DNA of 64,000 bases, taken from positions 1,860,001 through 1,924,000 of the forward strand of contig NZ_LT607752.1 of the NCBI RefSeq assembly GCF_900090265.1, given 5' to 3'. Of this stretch, positions 34,826 through 44,001 are shown in pieces. Positions within the stretch are counted from its first letter, which is position 1. The number at the start of each line of letters is the position of its first letter. The stretch comes from Micromonospora rifamycinica (GTDB taxonomy: Bacteria > Actinomycetota > Actinomycetes > Mycobacteriales > Micromonosporaceae). The position numbers and the translations under genes were made by a program. The notes under the pieces are model-generated. The model was not told where the DNA came from. It ran no database searches and saw only the letters and a list, made by a program, of their open reading frames with translations.

Positions 34826-36100
34826 TCAGGTCCAGCCCACGGGCATCACCTTGATGCCGTTGACGAAGTTGGACTCCAGCCGGACGACCGGGCCCGTGGT
34901 GGCAAGTCGGGGAAGGTGGGGGGCGACGGCGTCGAGCAGCGCGGCCGTCTCCATCCGCGCCAGGTGGGCGCCCAGGCAGAAGTGCGGGCCCATGCCGAAG
35001 CTGAGGTGCGGGTTGGGCGTCCGCTCCAGGTCCACCCGGTGCGGGTCGGCGAAGATCCCGGCGTCCCGGTTGGCCGAGACGTAGAACATGACCACCTTGT
35101 CGCCCTCGGCGATCTTCGTGCCGGCCAGGGTGGTGTCCCGGGTGGCGGTCCGCCGGAACTGCATGATCGGCGTGACCACCCGGAGGAACTCGTCGACGGC
35201 GGTGGCGGTGGGCAGCGGCCCGCCGAGCCACCGACGACGCAGCTGCTCGTCGTGCAGCAGCAGGTGCAGGGCACCGGAGATCAGGTGTCGGGTCGTCTCG
35301 TTGCCGGCGACCACCAGCAGCATCCAGAACTGGCAGAACTCCCGGTCGGTCAGCCGCCGTCCGTCGACCTCCGCGGTGGCGAGCAGGCTGATCAGGTCGT
35401 CGCGGGGCGCGGCCCGCCGTCGTACGGCCACCGCCAGCGCGTACTGGAACGCCTCCGCGAACGTCTGCCGGTAGACCTCGACGTCCCCGCCGCCGTACTC
35501 CGGGTCGTCGAAGCCGACCAGGTTGTTGCTCCACCGGTACAGCAGGTGCCGGTCCCCGCGCGGCAGGCCCAGCAGGTCGGCGAGGACGAGCAGGGGCAGC
35601 TCGGCCGCCAGGTCGGTGACGGCGTCGAAGGTGTCCCGCTGGAGCACCCCGTCGACCAGTTCCCGGGCGTGCCGGGTGACGGTGTCGGCGAGCGAGCGTA
35701 CGGCGCGGGGGGTGAACACCGAGGTGACGATGCGACGGATCCGCACGTGCTGCGGGGCGTCCATGTTCACCAGCAGCTGGCGCATGAAGTCCAGGTCGGC
35801 CGGGGTACGCGGGTCGTGCAGGAACGCCCCGCGCCGGGCGGAGGAGAACACCTCGGGCTGCCGGGACACCTCCATGACCGCCTCGTGGGTGGTCACCGCC
35901 CAGAACCCGGATCCGCGCTGCTGGATCCGCCCGGCGGAGCTGTGCCGCCACAGCGCCGGCTCCGGCACCCAGCCGACCGGCTCCTCGCGGCGGCGGCGCT
36001 CGAACTCGGCGTGCGGCACCGCCCGCGCGTACGTCGCGGGGTGGGCGATGTCCTCGGTGGACGTCGGTTCTGTCGTGGGCATCCCGCTCACCGCTCCCAT
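34826..36100 (-). CDS. Cytochrome P450
   Basis: A 424-residue P450 (418 from the alternative ATG at 36082). The I-helix motif is VVAGNETTRH, ExxR lies in VDEFLRVV, and the heme loop is FGMGPHFCLGAHLAR with Cys375 as axial ligand. The segment NMDAPQHVRIRRIVTSVFTPRAV resembles bacterial class I P450s that oxidise terpene-like or acyl substrates. It would use a ferredoxin and reductase; a 3Fe-4S ferredoxin is encoded at 49767-49961. Its start overlaps the acyl-AMP ligase stop by 13 bases. Probable tailoring hydroxylase or epoxidase. Confidence 0.92.
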   Translation of the reverse strand: MGAVSGMPTTEPTSTEDIAHPATYARAVPHAEFERRRREEPVGWVPEPALWRHSSAGRIQQRGSGFWAVTTHEAVMEVSRQPEVFSSARRGAFLHDPRTPADLDFMRQLLVNMDAPQHVRIRRIVTSVFTPRAVRSLADTVTRHARELVDGVLQRDTFDAVTDLAAELPLLVLADLLGLPRGDRHLLYRWSNNLVGFDDPEYGGGDVEVYRQTFAEAFQYALAVAVRRRAAPRDDLISLLATAEVDGRRLTDREFCQFWMLLVVAGNETTRHLISGALHLLLHDEQLRRRWLGGPLPTATAVDEFLRVVTPIMQFRRTATRDTTLAGTKIAEGDKVVMFYVSANRDAGIFADPHRVDLERTPNPHLSFGMGPHFCLGAHLARMETAALLDAVAPHLPRLATTGPVVRLESNFVNGIKVMPVGWT

Positions 36101-37653
36101 CGGTCGTCTCCGCAGAGCGTGCGCAACTGGTCGAGCCGGACCTTGCCGGTCGGCTCGCGGGGCACGGCGTCGACCGACCGCCACGAGCGGGGCACCTTGA
36201 ACCCGGCGAGGTGCCGCCGGCAGTGCGCGTCCAGCGCCGACCAGGGCGGTCGCCCACCGTCGGGCTCCCACTCGACGACGGCGGCGACCCGCTCGCCGTA
36301 CTCCTCGTCGGGCAGGCCGAGGACCACGGCGTCGCGCACGTCCGGGTGCCGTACCAGCACCTGCTCGACCTCGGCCGGGTAGACGTTCACGCCGCCGGAG
36401 ACGACCATGTTCTGGGCGCGGCCGGTGAGGTACAGGTAGCCGTCCTCGTCGAGGTGACCCACCTCGCCGTAGGTGAAGACACCCGGCGCGAGGTACGCGG
36501 CCCGGGTCTTGCCCGCCGCGTTGTGGTAGTGGAAGCCGCGGCCGGGCCGCCGGATGAAGATCCGACCCCGCTGGTGGGGGCCGAGCTCACGGCCGTCGTC
36601 GTCGACGACGACGATCCGGTTCGGCGGCACGGCCCGCCCCACGCTGCCCGGGTGGGCCAGCCAGTCGGCCGAGTCGATGAGGGTGACCACCCCACCTTCG
36701 GTGGCCGCGTAGTACTCGACCAGCACCGGACCCCACCACTCGATCATGCGCCGCTTGACGTCCGGCGGGCAGGCCCCGCCGCCGTGCCAGATCCGGCGCA
36801 GACTGGCCGGGGAGAACGCGGCCCGGACGGCCGGGTCGAGGCGCAGCAGCCGGACGAACTGGGTCGGCACCAGGTGGCACTCGGTGATCCGCTCGGCGGC
36901 CATGGTGGCCAGCGTCGCGGCCGGGTCGAAACGTTCCCGGACGACCAGGGTCGCGCCGTTGAGCAGGGGCAGCAGCGCGTAGAACAGTTGGGCGGAGTGG
37001 TACCAGGGCCCGACCAGCAGCACCCGCCCGTCGGTGGGCACGCCGAGCGTCCCGGTGGCGTACTCGAGCAGGCGGGTGGCCCGGGCGAACGGCGCTCCGG
37101 TGACGAACAGACCGTTGAGCACGCCCTTGGGGCGGCCGGTGGTGCCCGACGTGTAGATCATCAACTGCCCGCACTCCTGGTCGGCGGGGGCCGTCCGCGG
37201 GTCGGCCGCGGCGAGCAGCGGCTCCACCGGCGCCAGGCCGTACGCCGCCTGGTCACCGGTGACGACCGCCCGGACGGTGCCCGCCTCGGCCGCCGCCTTG
37301 GCACCCACCTCGGCGCGCGGCGGGTCGACGGCGAGCAGCCGCGCCCCGGCGTCCGCCAGCAGGTAGGCGACCTCCGGGGCGGTGAGGTGCCAGTTGACCG
37401 GCACCACCGTGACACCGGAGTGCAGGCAGGCCAGCAGCGCCTCCACCGCCTCCCGGCGGTTGCCGAGCATCAGCGCCACCGCGTCGCCGGAGCTGACGCC
37501 CGCGTCGGCGAGCAACGCCCGCCACCGGTGCACCCGCTCCCCCAGCTGCGCCCAGGTGAGGACGCCGTCCTCGGCGGCGAGCGCCGGCGCGTCGGGGGTC
37601 GCGGTGATCCGGGCGGCGAGGAGAGCGGGCGGGTCCTGGCGACTCGGCATCAT
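36088..37653 (-). CDS. Acyl-CoA synthetase / acyl-AMP ligase (ANL superfamily)
   Basis: A 521-residue adenylate-forming enzyme. A3 motif MIYTSGTTGRPKGVL, A5 YYAATEGG, A7-A8 YGEVGHLDEDGYLYLTGRAQNMVVSGGVNVYPAEVE, and A10 PREPTGKVRLDQL with the catalytic Lys. It is a FadD-like acyl-CoA or acyl-ACP ligase. It could prime the type II PKS, recycle a released acid, or load the finished chain on a carrier. The start ATG overlaps the aldolase stop (TGATG). Substrate not predictable by eye. Confidence 0.9.
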   Translation of the reverse strand: MMPSRQDPPALLAARITATPDAPALAAEDGVLTWAQLGERVHRWRALLADAGVSSGDAVALMLGNRREAVEALLACLHSGVTVVPVNWHLTAPEVAYLLADAGARLLAVDPPRAEVGAKAAAEAGTVRAVVTGDQAAYGLAPVEPLLAAADPRTAPADQECGQLMIYTSGTTGRPKGVLNGLFVTGAPFARATRLLEYATGTLGVPTDGRVLLVGPWYHSAQLFYALLPLLNGATLVVRERFDPAATLATMAAERITECHLVPTQFVRLLRLDPAVRAAFSPASLRRIWHGGGACPPDVKRRMIEWWGPVLVEYYAATEGGVVTLIDSADWLAHPGSVGRAVPPNRIVVVDDDGRELGPHQRGRIFIRRPGRGFHYHNAAGKTRAAYLAPGVFTYGEVGHLDEDGYLYLTGRAQNMVVSGGVNVYPAEVEQVLVRHPDVRDAVVLGLPDEEYGERVAAVVEWEPDGGRPPWSALDAHCRRHLAGFKVPRSWRSVDAVPREPTGKVRLDQLRTLCGDDRWER

Positions 37654-38390
37654 CAGTCCAGCAGGTCCGGGTGGCGGCGCAGGACCCCCGCGTAGAGGGG
37701 CTTGAAGTTGTACCGGCCGATGCCCGGCGAGCCGATCACCTCGCGGGTGCGCTCGGCGTCCTCCGGACCGATGGGCACCGGCTTGCCGGCCGCCTCGGCG
37801 GCGAGCTGCACCTGGCAGGACCGTTCCATGGCGACGAACCACCAGGCCGCCTCCGCCACCGAGCCGCCGACGGTCAACAGGCCGTGGTTGCGCAGGATGG
37901 TGGCCTTGCCGGGGCCCAGCGCGGCGGCGATCCGCCGGCCCTCCTCGGCGTCGAGCACCACGCCGGTGTAGTCGTCGAAGAGGCTGTGGTCGCCGTAGAA
38001 GGCGCAGGCGTCCTGCGTGATCGGGTCGAGGAGCCGGCCCAGGGTGGAGAAGGCCCGGCCGTACACCGAGTGGGTGTGAACGGCGCAGACGACGTCGGGC
38101 CGGGCGGTGTGCACCGCCGAGTGGATGACGAACCCGGCCGGGTTGATCCGGCCCTTGCCGCCCAGCACCTGCCCGTCCGCACCGACCAGCAGCAGGTCGC
38201 TGACCCTGACCTGACCGAAGTACATGCCGAACGGGTTGATCCAGAAGCAGTCGGGCCGCTCCGGGTCGCGGACGGTGATGTGTCCACCCGCGCCCTCGTC
38301 GTAGCCGAGTTCGGCGAACAACCGCAGCGTGGCGGCCAGGTGTGCCATGCGCTGCTGGCGGAGAGCCGGTGTGTCAGGAGGGAAACTCAT
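37653..38390 (-). CDS. Class II aldolase/adducin-family protein
   Basis: A 245-residue metal-dependent aldolase fold. Zn-ligand motifs: VHTHSVYG and the later RNHGLLTVG, with the N-terminal GYDEGAGGHITVRDPE. It is closer in pattern to the adducin/aldolase proteins in secondary metabolism than to sugar-phosphate aldolases. Possible C-C cleavage, decarboxylation or dehydration of a beta-hydroxy intermediate. Its ATG overlaps the preceding stop by 4 bases. Confidence 0.87.
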   Translation of the reverse strand: MSFPPDTPALRQQRMAHLAATLRLFAELGYDEGAGGHITVRDPERPDCFWINPFGMYFGQVRVSDLLLVGADGQVLGGKGRINPAGFVIHSAVHTARPDVVCAVHTHSVYGRAFSTLGRLLDPITQDACAFYGDHSLFDDYTGVVLDAEEGRRIAAALGPGKATILRNHGLLTVGGSVAEAAWWFVAMERSCQVQLAAEAAGKPVPIGPEDAERTREVIGSPGIGRYNFKPLYAGVLRRHPDLLD

Positions 38391-39178
38391 CCGCAACCAC
38401 CCGTCGTGTCGGTGTCGTAACCGCCGGAGGCCACGATCGCCTCCGCCCGGTCGGGAAGTCGTACCGCCTCCTGGGCCACGGCCGGAGCGGGCGCGGCGGC
38501 GACGGTCGCCGCCGCACCGGAGCCGCCACCGGCGGCCGGAGCGGACCCGGCGGCTGCCGGGTCCGGCCGCCACACCGCCAGGAAGCCGTCCAGCCGGTCG
38601 AGCCCCCAGAACCGGTGCCGCCCCCACTTGAGGTACGGGATCCCGAAGATGTCGTCGAGGTAGGCGCGTTCGAGGCAGCCCGCCCCCTCGTCCCGCAGCT
38701 GCGGGTCGTCGACAGCGCCGGTGACCAGGGCCGGTTCCAGTCCGGCCCGCTCGGCGCAGCCGGCCACCACCGCGGGGTCGCAGATGTTCTCGCCCCGCTC
38801 CCAGCGGGCGGCGACCACCTCGTCGTAGAAGGGCGCCGCCCGGCCGGCGCGGCGGGCGGCCAGCCAGCCGAGGTGCGGCACCTCCCAGTGCGGGTCGACG
38901 TCGATCGGCCAGGCCATCGGCACACCCTCGCGCTGCACCAGGCGCTTGGTGTCCATCAGCAGGTAGAGGTGCTTCGCCCGGCTCATCTGCACGTAGTGGA
39001 ACTCCGCGCCGCGCGCGGCGAGCGCCTCGGCGGTCCGGGCGTCCGGATCCCAGTAGGGGAACCAGTCGAAGTCCGTGAACGCGGTCGGCACGGTGGCGCG
39101 CAGCCGGCGGACCGTCAGCCAGCTGTACGGGCTGCGGAAGGAGAAGAACAGCCGCGGGCGGGCGGGTGCGCGGGTCAC
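38387..39178 (-). CDS. DsbA-fold protein of the 2-hydroxychromene-2-carboxylate isomerase / kappa-GST type
   Basis: A 263-residue protein. It begins PRLFFSFRSPYSWLTVRRL, where SPYSW replaces the CxxC of oxidoreductases. This is the serine-type active site of HCCA isomerase and kappa-class GST. The core includes WPIDVDPHWEVPHLGWLAARRAG and YLDDIFGIPYLKWGRHRFWGLDRLDGF. The last about 60 residues are an Ala/Gly/Pro-rich tail ending in two Gly-flanked residues and a Cys. The family catalyses cis/trans isomerisation of unsaturated acids. In a polyene-forming operon, an isomerase of a double bond is an attractive guess. GTGA overlap with the thioesterase. Confidence 0.82.
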   Translation of the reverse strand: MTRAPARPRLFFSFRSPYSWLTVRRLRATVPTAFTDFDWFPYWDPDARTAEALAARGAEFHYVQMSRAKHLYLLMDTKRLVQREGVPMAWPIDVDPHWEVPHLGWLAARRAGRAAPFYDEVVAARWERGENICDPAVVAGCAERAGLEPALVTGAVDDPQLRDEGAGCLERAYLDDIFGIPYLKWGRHRFWGLDRLDGFLAVWRPDPAAAGSAPAAGGGSGAAATVAAAPAPAVAQEAVRLPDRAEAIVASGGYDTDTTGGCG

Positions 39179-40113
39179 GGCCGGTCCCCGGTGAGGATCG
39201 CGCACACCTCGGGGTCGAGCCGGGCGAGCTGGCCGGCGTCCGGTCCCCGGCTGATCGCGTAGCCGTGCAGGATGGTCGCCGTGGCCACCAGGACCAGCCG
39301 GTCGCCCCGGTGGACCCAGCAGTCCATCCGGCCGCTGAACATCATCTCCCGGAGCACGTCGTCGACGGTGAAGACGGTGTGCACCGTCTCCTCCATGTGG
39401 GCCGGCTCGGCCAGTCGTACCCGGGCCCGGGAGACCACCGGGATCCACGCGCGTTCGGCCAGCATGCGGCCCACCGAGATGCCCCGGTCGGCGAGGAACC
39501 GGTCGACGACCTCCTCCAGGGCGCGCACGTAGCCGGAGTGCTGCACCCGGTCGGAGAAGTGGCAGTAGAAGTACGGTGCCCGCCAGGACCAGAGGAAGGC
39601 CCCCGAGCCGTCCGGCGTCAACACCGACGCGGGGTCGGCGTCGGCCGGCAGCGCGAGTTCCGAGCGCAGGCCGGTCGCCGCGTCGAGGGTGGCCGCCTCC
39701 CAGGTCGCGAGGGCCGCCGGGGCGGGCCGGTGCACCGGCCCGTCGGTCTCGGGCAGCAGGGCGACGGTGACGTGGCCGCGCAGCACCACGACGTCCTGGT
39801 CGCCACGGCTCACCGACAGCTGCACCCGCAGCCGCCGCCCGGTGCCGGCGACCACCTCGGCGCGGACCTCGTCGTCCACCTCCAGCACCGCCGGCAGCTG
39901 CACCGAGCAGTCGACGATCTCGGTGCCGAGGCCGTGCTGGTGGAACAGCGCGTGGGCGCCGTGGCCCTGATCGCGCAGCCAGTTCAGGACGGCCTCCTCC
40001 ACCAGGTACATGAAGTGCTTGAAGCCGATCCAGGTGCGGATGTTGGCGCCCTCGTAGCGCGGTCGGCTGACCAGGACGCTCGGGGTGGGCGCGGGCGGGG
40101 CGAGGGTGCTCAC
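39175..40113 (-). CDS. Double-hotdog acyl thioesterase
   Basis: A 312-residue protein with two hotdog units: an N-terminal YLVEEAVLNWLRDQ-HGLGTEIVDCSVQLPAVLEVDD and a C-terminal ALEEVVDRFLADRGISVGRMLAERAWIPVVSRARVRL followed by EETVHTVFTVDDVLREMMFSGRMDCW. This is the layout of acyl-ACP and 4-hydroxybenzoyl-CoA-like thioesterases. It is translated from a GTG overlapping the hydrolase stop. Likely releases or edits acyl-ACP intermediates of the type II PKS. Confidence 0.85.
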   Translation of the reverse strand: MSTLAPPAPTPSVLVSRPRYEGANIRTWIGFKHFMYLVEEAVLNWLRDQGHGAHALFHQHGLGTEIVDCSVQLPAVLEVDDEVRAEVVAGTGRRLRVQLSVSRGDQDVVVLRGHVTVALLPETDGPVHRPAPAALATWEAATLDAATGLRSELALPADADPASVLTPDGSGAFLWSWRAPYFYCHFSDRVQHSGYVRALEEVVDRFLADRGISVGRMLAERAWIPVVSRARVRLAEPAHMEETVHTVFTVDDVLREMMFSGRMDCWVHRGDRLVLVATATILHGYAISRGPDAGQLARLDPEVCAILTGDRP

Positions 40114-40904
40114 GTAGCTGCTCCTTCGGGATGACCGCTGACGACGGGGGACACGTCGAGGAAGGCCCGTAGGCGGGACGCGACATCCTCCGGCTGGCGG
40201 GCGTAACAGAAGTGGTCGTAGCTTTCGCCGACCGACAGCACCGCGTGCGGCATGCCGTCGGCCAGGGTCCGCGCCGCCTGGGGGGACAGCGTCGGATCGG
40301 AGCCGCCGGCGAGCACCAGCACCCGGGCGGTCACCCGGTCCAGCCGCATCGAGGCGCTGGCGCTGAACTGGTCGAACACGGTCAGGAACCCGGAGGGGCC
40401 GACCCGGTCGAACGCCTTGGCGATCATCCGGTCCACCACGTCGGGGTCCAGGGCGCGCAGCCGCGTGCCGAGCCGGCTGCGCAGCGAGTCGTGGATGTGC
40501 TGCTCGAAGGAGCGCCGGGCGCGTTCAAACAGCCGCCAGGTCACCACCACGTCCGGCGGGCGGTACAGCGGGCAGATCAGGATGACGGTGTCCGGCACCC
40601 GCCGGTCGCCGGCACAGAGCAGTTCGAGCAGGGCGTTGGCGCCGTAGGAGTGGGCCACCAGCAGGTCCGGCCGCCGGTCGAGGCCGTCGAGGCCGTCGGC
40701 GAGCCACTGCGACGAGGGCCGGTGCCGCCACCGGTAGTCGTTGCCGGGCCGCCAGGGCAGGTCGAGGGCGACCGGGTACCAGTCGGACGGCAGCACGTTG
40801 CTCAACGGCAGCCAGCTCGCCCAGGAGTCCTCGAGCCCGTGCGCGAAGACCACCAGCGGACCGTCCGGTGTGGGCGGCCGCAGCTGCCGTACGCTCGTCG
40901 TCAC
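40110..40904 (-). CDS. Alpha/beta hydrolase
   Basis: A 264-residue hydrolase. VFAHGLEDSWASW provides the oxyanion region, the nucleophile elbow is LLVAHSYGANALL (Ser in AHSYG), the acid lies in LAGGSDPTLSP and the base in ESYDHFCYARQ. The cap region is helical. In the operon it sits between the second ketosynthase-like subunit and the thioesterase, with GTGA overlaps on both sides. It could be a second-type thioesterase, an esterase, or a non-hydrolytic cyclase. Confidence 0.88.
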   Translation of the reverse strand: MTTSVRQLRPPTPDGPLVVFAHGLEDSWASWLPLSNVLPSDWYPVALDLPWRPGNDYRWRHRPSSQWLADGLDGLDRRPDLLVAHSYGANALLELLCAGDRRVPDTVILICPLYRPPDVVVTWRLFERARRSFEQHIHDSLRSRLGTRLRALDPDVVDRMIAKAFDRVGPSGFLTVFDQFSASASMRLDRVTARVLVLAGGSDPTLSPQAARTLADGMPHAVLSVGESYDHFCYARQPEDVASRLRAFLDVSPVVSGHPEGAAT

Positions 40905-41824
40905 GGCTGCCCCCCGGGCGGGGCGAGCAGGGCGGTACGCCAGCCGTCGTCGGTGCCGCCGCAGAGCACCGCGACGCCGTCCGTGCCCTCGGCGACGAGC
41001 CGCGTGGCGAGCGCCGTCTGGAGCACCCCCTGGAATCCGTAGCCGTCGCCCCAGGCGGCGGCCGGATCGAGGTGGCCGGGGCCGACCACGACCGGGACCG
41101 GCCACGGGGGTACGTCGGCGCGGTGCCGCACGGTCGGTCCGACGGTCACCGTGGCCAGCGGGGCGACGGCGCGGGTGGCGGGTTCCAGGACCACGCAGGC
41201 GGCCCCGGCGCGCAGCGGTGGGGCGCCGGCGGCGTGGCCACGGACCGCCACCGCGGTCTCGTCGTCGGGTTCCGCGCCGACCACCAGCACCCGGTCGGCC
41301 CGGCGGGCGCGCAGCAGCAGGGCGCCGAGCGCCAGCGCGTCCAGGCCGGCGGTCTCGCCGGAGCAGACCATCAGGTTCGGTCCGGCGAGGCGGAACCACA
41401 TCGCGATGCTGCTGGCGACCACGTTGCTGGAGGCGTTCGGTGCCGCCATCGGGCTGACCCCCCGGCTGCCCTCGCGGGCGACGGCGCGGGTCACGTCGAC
41501 GACCGTGGCGACGTTGCCGAGGTTGCTGGCGGCCACCACGGCGGTGCCGGGATCGAGCGGGACGTCGGGGCGTGCGCCGTCGGGCAGGCACAGCGCCCGG
41601 TGCGCGGCGCAGAGCGCGAGCCGGGTGGCCGGTTCCTTGTACAGCAGCCCCTTGCGGCCGAGCAGGGTGTACGCCTGGTCGGCCGGGCAGCCGGGCGTGA
41701 CCGCCGGCAGGCCGGCGGCGGTGGCGACTGGCGGCAGGCCGGCGGCGGTGGCGAAGCGGTCGTCGGCGGGCAGGTGGATGCTGTAGGAGGTGACGACCAC
41801 GGCGGGGGCCGGCGTGCCGGTCAT
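40901..41824 (-). CDS. Ketosynthase-like chain-length-factor-type subunit (Cys replaced)
   Basis: A 307-residue, truncated KAS fold. Aligning SGETAGLDAL with the KS active-site motif GCTSGLDS puts Glu where the nucleophilic Cys should be. The HGTGT and KxxxGH motifs are absent. Recognisable parts are VVAASNLGNVATVVD, SPMAAPNASSNVVASSIAMWFRLAGPNL and RVLVVGAEPDD. By analogy with KSbeta/CLF partners it would form a heterodimer with the upstream active KS (41821-42939), to which it is joined by an ATGA overlap, and set chain length or act in decarboxylative priming. Confidence 0.8.
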   Translation of the reverse strand: MTGTPAPAVVVTSYSIHLPADDRFATAAGLPPVATAAGLPAVTPGCPADQAYTLLGRKGLLYKEPATRLALCAAHRALCLPDGARPDVPLDPGTAVVAASNLGNVATVVDVTRAVAREGSRGVSPMAAPNASSNVVASSIAMWFRLAGPNLMVCSGETAGLDALALGALLLRARRADRVLVVGAEPDDETAVAVRGHAAGAPPLRAGAACVVLEPATRAVAPLATVTVGPTVRHRADVPPWPVPVVVGPGHLDPAAAWGDGYGFQGVLQTALATRLVAEGTDGVAVLCGGTDDGWRTALLAPPGGQP

Positions 41825-42939
41825 CGCGCCTCCACCAGCGTCACCGCGTTCACGCCGCCGAAGCCGAAGGCGTTGACCTGGGCGAGGGTGACGTCCCGTC
41901 GGGCGGGCACCTCCCGGACGAAGCTGAGTCCGTCGCCCTCGGGCAGGGGGTTCGTCAGCCCGACGACCGGCGGCACGGTGCCGCTGGCCAGACAGCGCAG
42001 TGCCACGTCGACGTTGGCCAGGGCGGCGGCGCCCGACAGGTGGCCGACCGCGCCCTTGATGCCGGTGACCAGGGGTGCCTCCGGTCGGGGCAGGCACCGC
42101 AGCAGCGCGGCGCACTCGGTGGGGTCGTTCAGGGCGGTGCCGGTGCCGTGGGCGACCACCAGGTCCGCCTCGTGCGGGCCGCGACCGGCCCGGGTCCAGG
42201 CGTCGCGCACCGCCCGGCAGATCCCGTCGACGTCGGGGGCGGTCTCGTGCACGGCGTCGCAGGACAGCCCGGTGGCCAGGAGCCGACCGACGGCCGGGCC
42301 GGCCCACGTCTCGCCGACCACGACGAGCGCGGCGGCGCCCTCGCCGAGCAGGACGCCGGTGCGGTCCCGGTCGAACGGGCGGACCTGGGTGGTGGGCGAC
42401 GGGGTGACCTTGCCGATCATCGCGAGCATCGAGGTGGTCGTCGTGTCGGCGGCACCGACGACGACCGCGTCGGCCTCGCCGGTCTCGATCAGGTCCTGGG
42501 CGAGCGCGAGGGCGTGCCCGCCCGCGCTGCACGCGTTGGCGAGGGTCACCACCTCGGCCAGCTCGGGCGCGGCGTCCCGGACTGCGGGGCCGAAGTGCAG
42601 GCGGGACGGGGTGGTGGCCGCGCCGGTGCGGGCCATCTCCTCCACGGCGGCCAGTTCCCGCAGCCCGGTGCCGACGAGCGCCACGACCCGGTGGCGGCGC
42701 GGGTCGACGGCGGCCCGGGTCAGCACCTCGTCGACGCACTCCCGCAGCCAGGTGCCGGCCCGCAGGGCCACCCCGGGGGCGGGCTCGTCGATCTGGTAGC
42801 CGGCCGTCACGTTGAGCTGGGCGGTGAGGGGGTGCCGCAGCCCGCCCACTCCGCTGCGTCCGTCCAGCAGGGCGGCGAAGGTCCGCGCGCCGTCGCCGAA
42901 GCACGTGCGGAGGCTGCTCGCCGCGATCAACGCCGTCAT
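41821..42939 (-). CDS. Beta-ketoacyl synthase (active KS, second pair)
   Basis: A 372-residue KAS-II-like enzyme. Catalytic triad: Cys137 (TLANACSAGGHALA), His in VVAHGTGTALND and His in KGAVGHLSGAAAL. It also has FDRDRTGVLLGEGAAALVV and the C-terminal VNAFGFGGVNAVTLVEAR. It condenses malonyl-ACP units on the growing chain. Three bases separate it from the first pair, and its stop overlaps the CLF-like gene, so it presumably heterodimerises with that product. Confidence 0.92.
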   Translation of the reverse strand: MTALIAASSLRTCFGDGARTFAALLDGRSGVGGLRHPLTAQLNVTAGYQIDEPAPGVALRAGTWLRECVDEVLTRAAVDPRRHRVVALVGTGLRELAAVEEMARTGAATTPSRLHFGPAVRDAAPELAEVVTLANACSAGGHALALAQDLIETGEADAVVVGAADTTTTSMLAMIGKVTPSPTTQVRPFDRDRTGVLLGEGAAALVVVGETWAGPAVGRLLATGLSCDAVHETAPDVDGICRAVRDAWTRAGRGPHEADLVVAHGTGTALNDPTECAALLRCLPRPEAPLVTGIKGAVGHLSGAAALANVDVALRCLASGTVPPVVGLTNPLPEGDGLSFVREVPARRDVTLAQVNAFGFGGVNAVTLVEAR

Positions 42940-42942
42940 GGT

Positions 42943-44001
42943 CTACCGCCGGACCAGGGCGGCGCCGACGCCACCGTCGGTGCCGTGGGCGGTGAGCAGG
43001 GTGAGGCCGGACCGGGTGCCGGGCTCGCGCAGCGCAGCGGCCAGGGCCAGGGCGGGAAGGGCCGCGCCGCAGTCACCCGCCGCCCGGCTCACCACCAGCT
43101 CGGCCGGCCGGTGCCCGTCGAGCGCCCGCAGGGCGGCGTCGCGCTGCGGGCGGGGGCCGGCGGTGACGGTCTCGCTGGTGGCCAGGAGCGTGACGTCGCC
43201 CGGTACGGCTCCGGCGGCGCGCAGGGCGCGGGCCACACAGTCGGTGAGGGCCTGCTCGGCCGTGCCGTCGGGGCCGTACCCGGTGGTCGCGGCGCAGACG
43301 GCCGCCCCGCCGGAGTCGGCGGGGCCGCCGATCACGAACACCGCGGCGCCCTCCCCGGCGGGGATCACGCCGCCGGTGGGTCCGAGCGCGCAGGCCCAGG
43401 CCCGGTGCGCCGAGAACTCCTCCACCGCGCCGACGAGCATGGTGTCGACGTAGCCGCGGCGGATCGCGTTGCCGGCGTACCGCAGGGCGTTGAAGAAGGC
43501 CAGCGGCCCGCCGGTGACGGTGGCGTTGACCCCCTTGAGCCCGTGGCGGATGGCCGCCTGGCCGGCGGCGCAGTTCATCACGGTGTTGGGGAACAGCACC
43601 GGGTTGACCAGGTACGGCTTGTCCTGCACCAGGGTTTCGCGGGTGTAGTCGCTGGTGGACTTGAGGCTGCCGACGGTGGTGCCGAGCACCACGCCGATCC
43701 GGGTCCGGGTGGTGTCGTCCACCGTCAGCCCGCTGTCGTCGAGGGCGTCGCCGCACGCCACCACGGCCAGCGCGGTGGCCCGGTCGTAGAAGCTGGTGCC
43801 GCGCCGGCCGAGCCGGGCCCGGACGTCGAAGTCGAGCAACGCCTGCCCCTGCGGGTGGGGCAGCGTCTCGGTGACGACCGCCCCCACCGGGACACCGGGA
43901 TGGGCCGCCCCGGCGAGGTCGGCGACCCGCTGCGCGAGCGACTCCGGGCGGTCACCGGCGGCGCTCAGCGTGGCCAGGCCGTTGATGGTCAGTGGATTCA
44001 T
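42943..44001 (-). CDS. Ketosynthase-like chain-length-factor-type subunit (His residues lost)
   Basis: A 352-residue KAS fold. The nucleophile position keeps Cys144 (NTVMNCAAGQAAI). The HGTGT box is replaced by LLATSETVTAG, and the KxxxGH box reads SRAAGDCGAALPA, so both catalytic histidines are lost. It retains VIPAGEGAAVFVIGG. Such a protein cannot run full condensation, so it is best seen as the KSbeta/CLF partner of the preceding KS (43998-45203), to which it is joined by ATGA. Retaining Cys is unusual for a CLF. Confidence 0.85.
   Translation of the reverse strand: MNPLTINGLATLSAAGDRPESLAQRVADLAGAAHPGVPVGAVVTETLPHPQGQALLDFDVRARLGRRGTSFYDRATALAVVACGDALDDSGLTVDDTTRTRIGVVLGTTVGSLKSTSDYTRETLVQDKPYLVNPVLFPNTVMNCAAGQAAIRHGLKGVNATVTGGPLAFFNALRYAGNAIRRGYVDTMLVGAVEEFSAHRAWACALGPTGGVIPAGEGAAVFVIGGPADSGGAAVCAATTGYGPDGTAEQALTDCVARALRAAGAVPGDVTLLATSETVTAGPRPQRDAALRALDGHRPAELVVSRAAGDCGAALPALALAAALREPGTRSGLTLLTAHGTDGGVGAALVRR

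Noticed and set aside
42943..44001. Fully active ketosynthase
   Set aside because: The Cys is kept, but both catalytic His motifs are lost, so it was called a CLF-like subunit.
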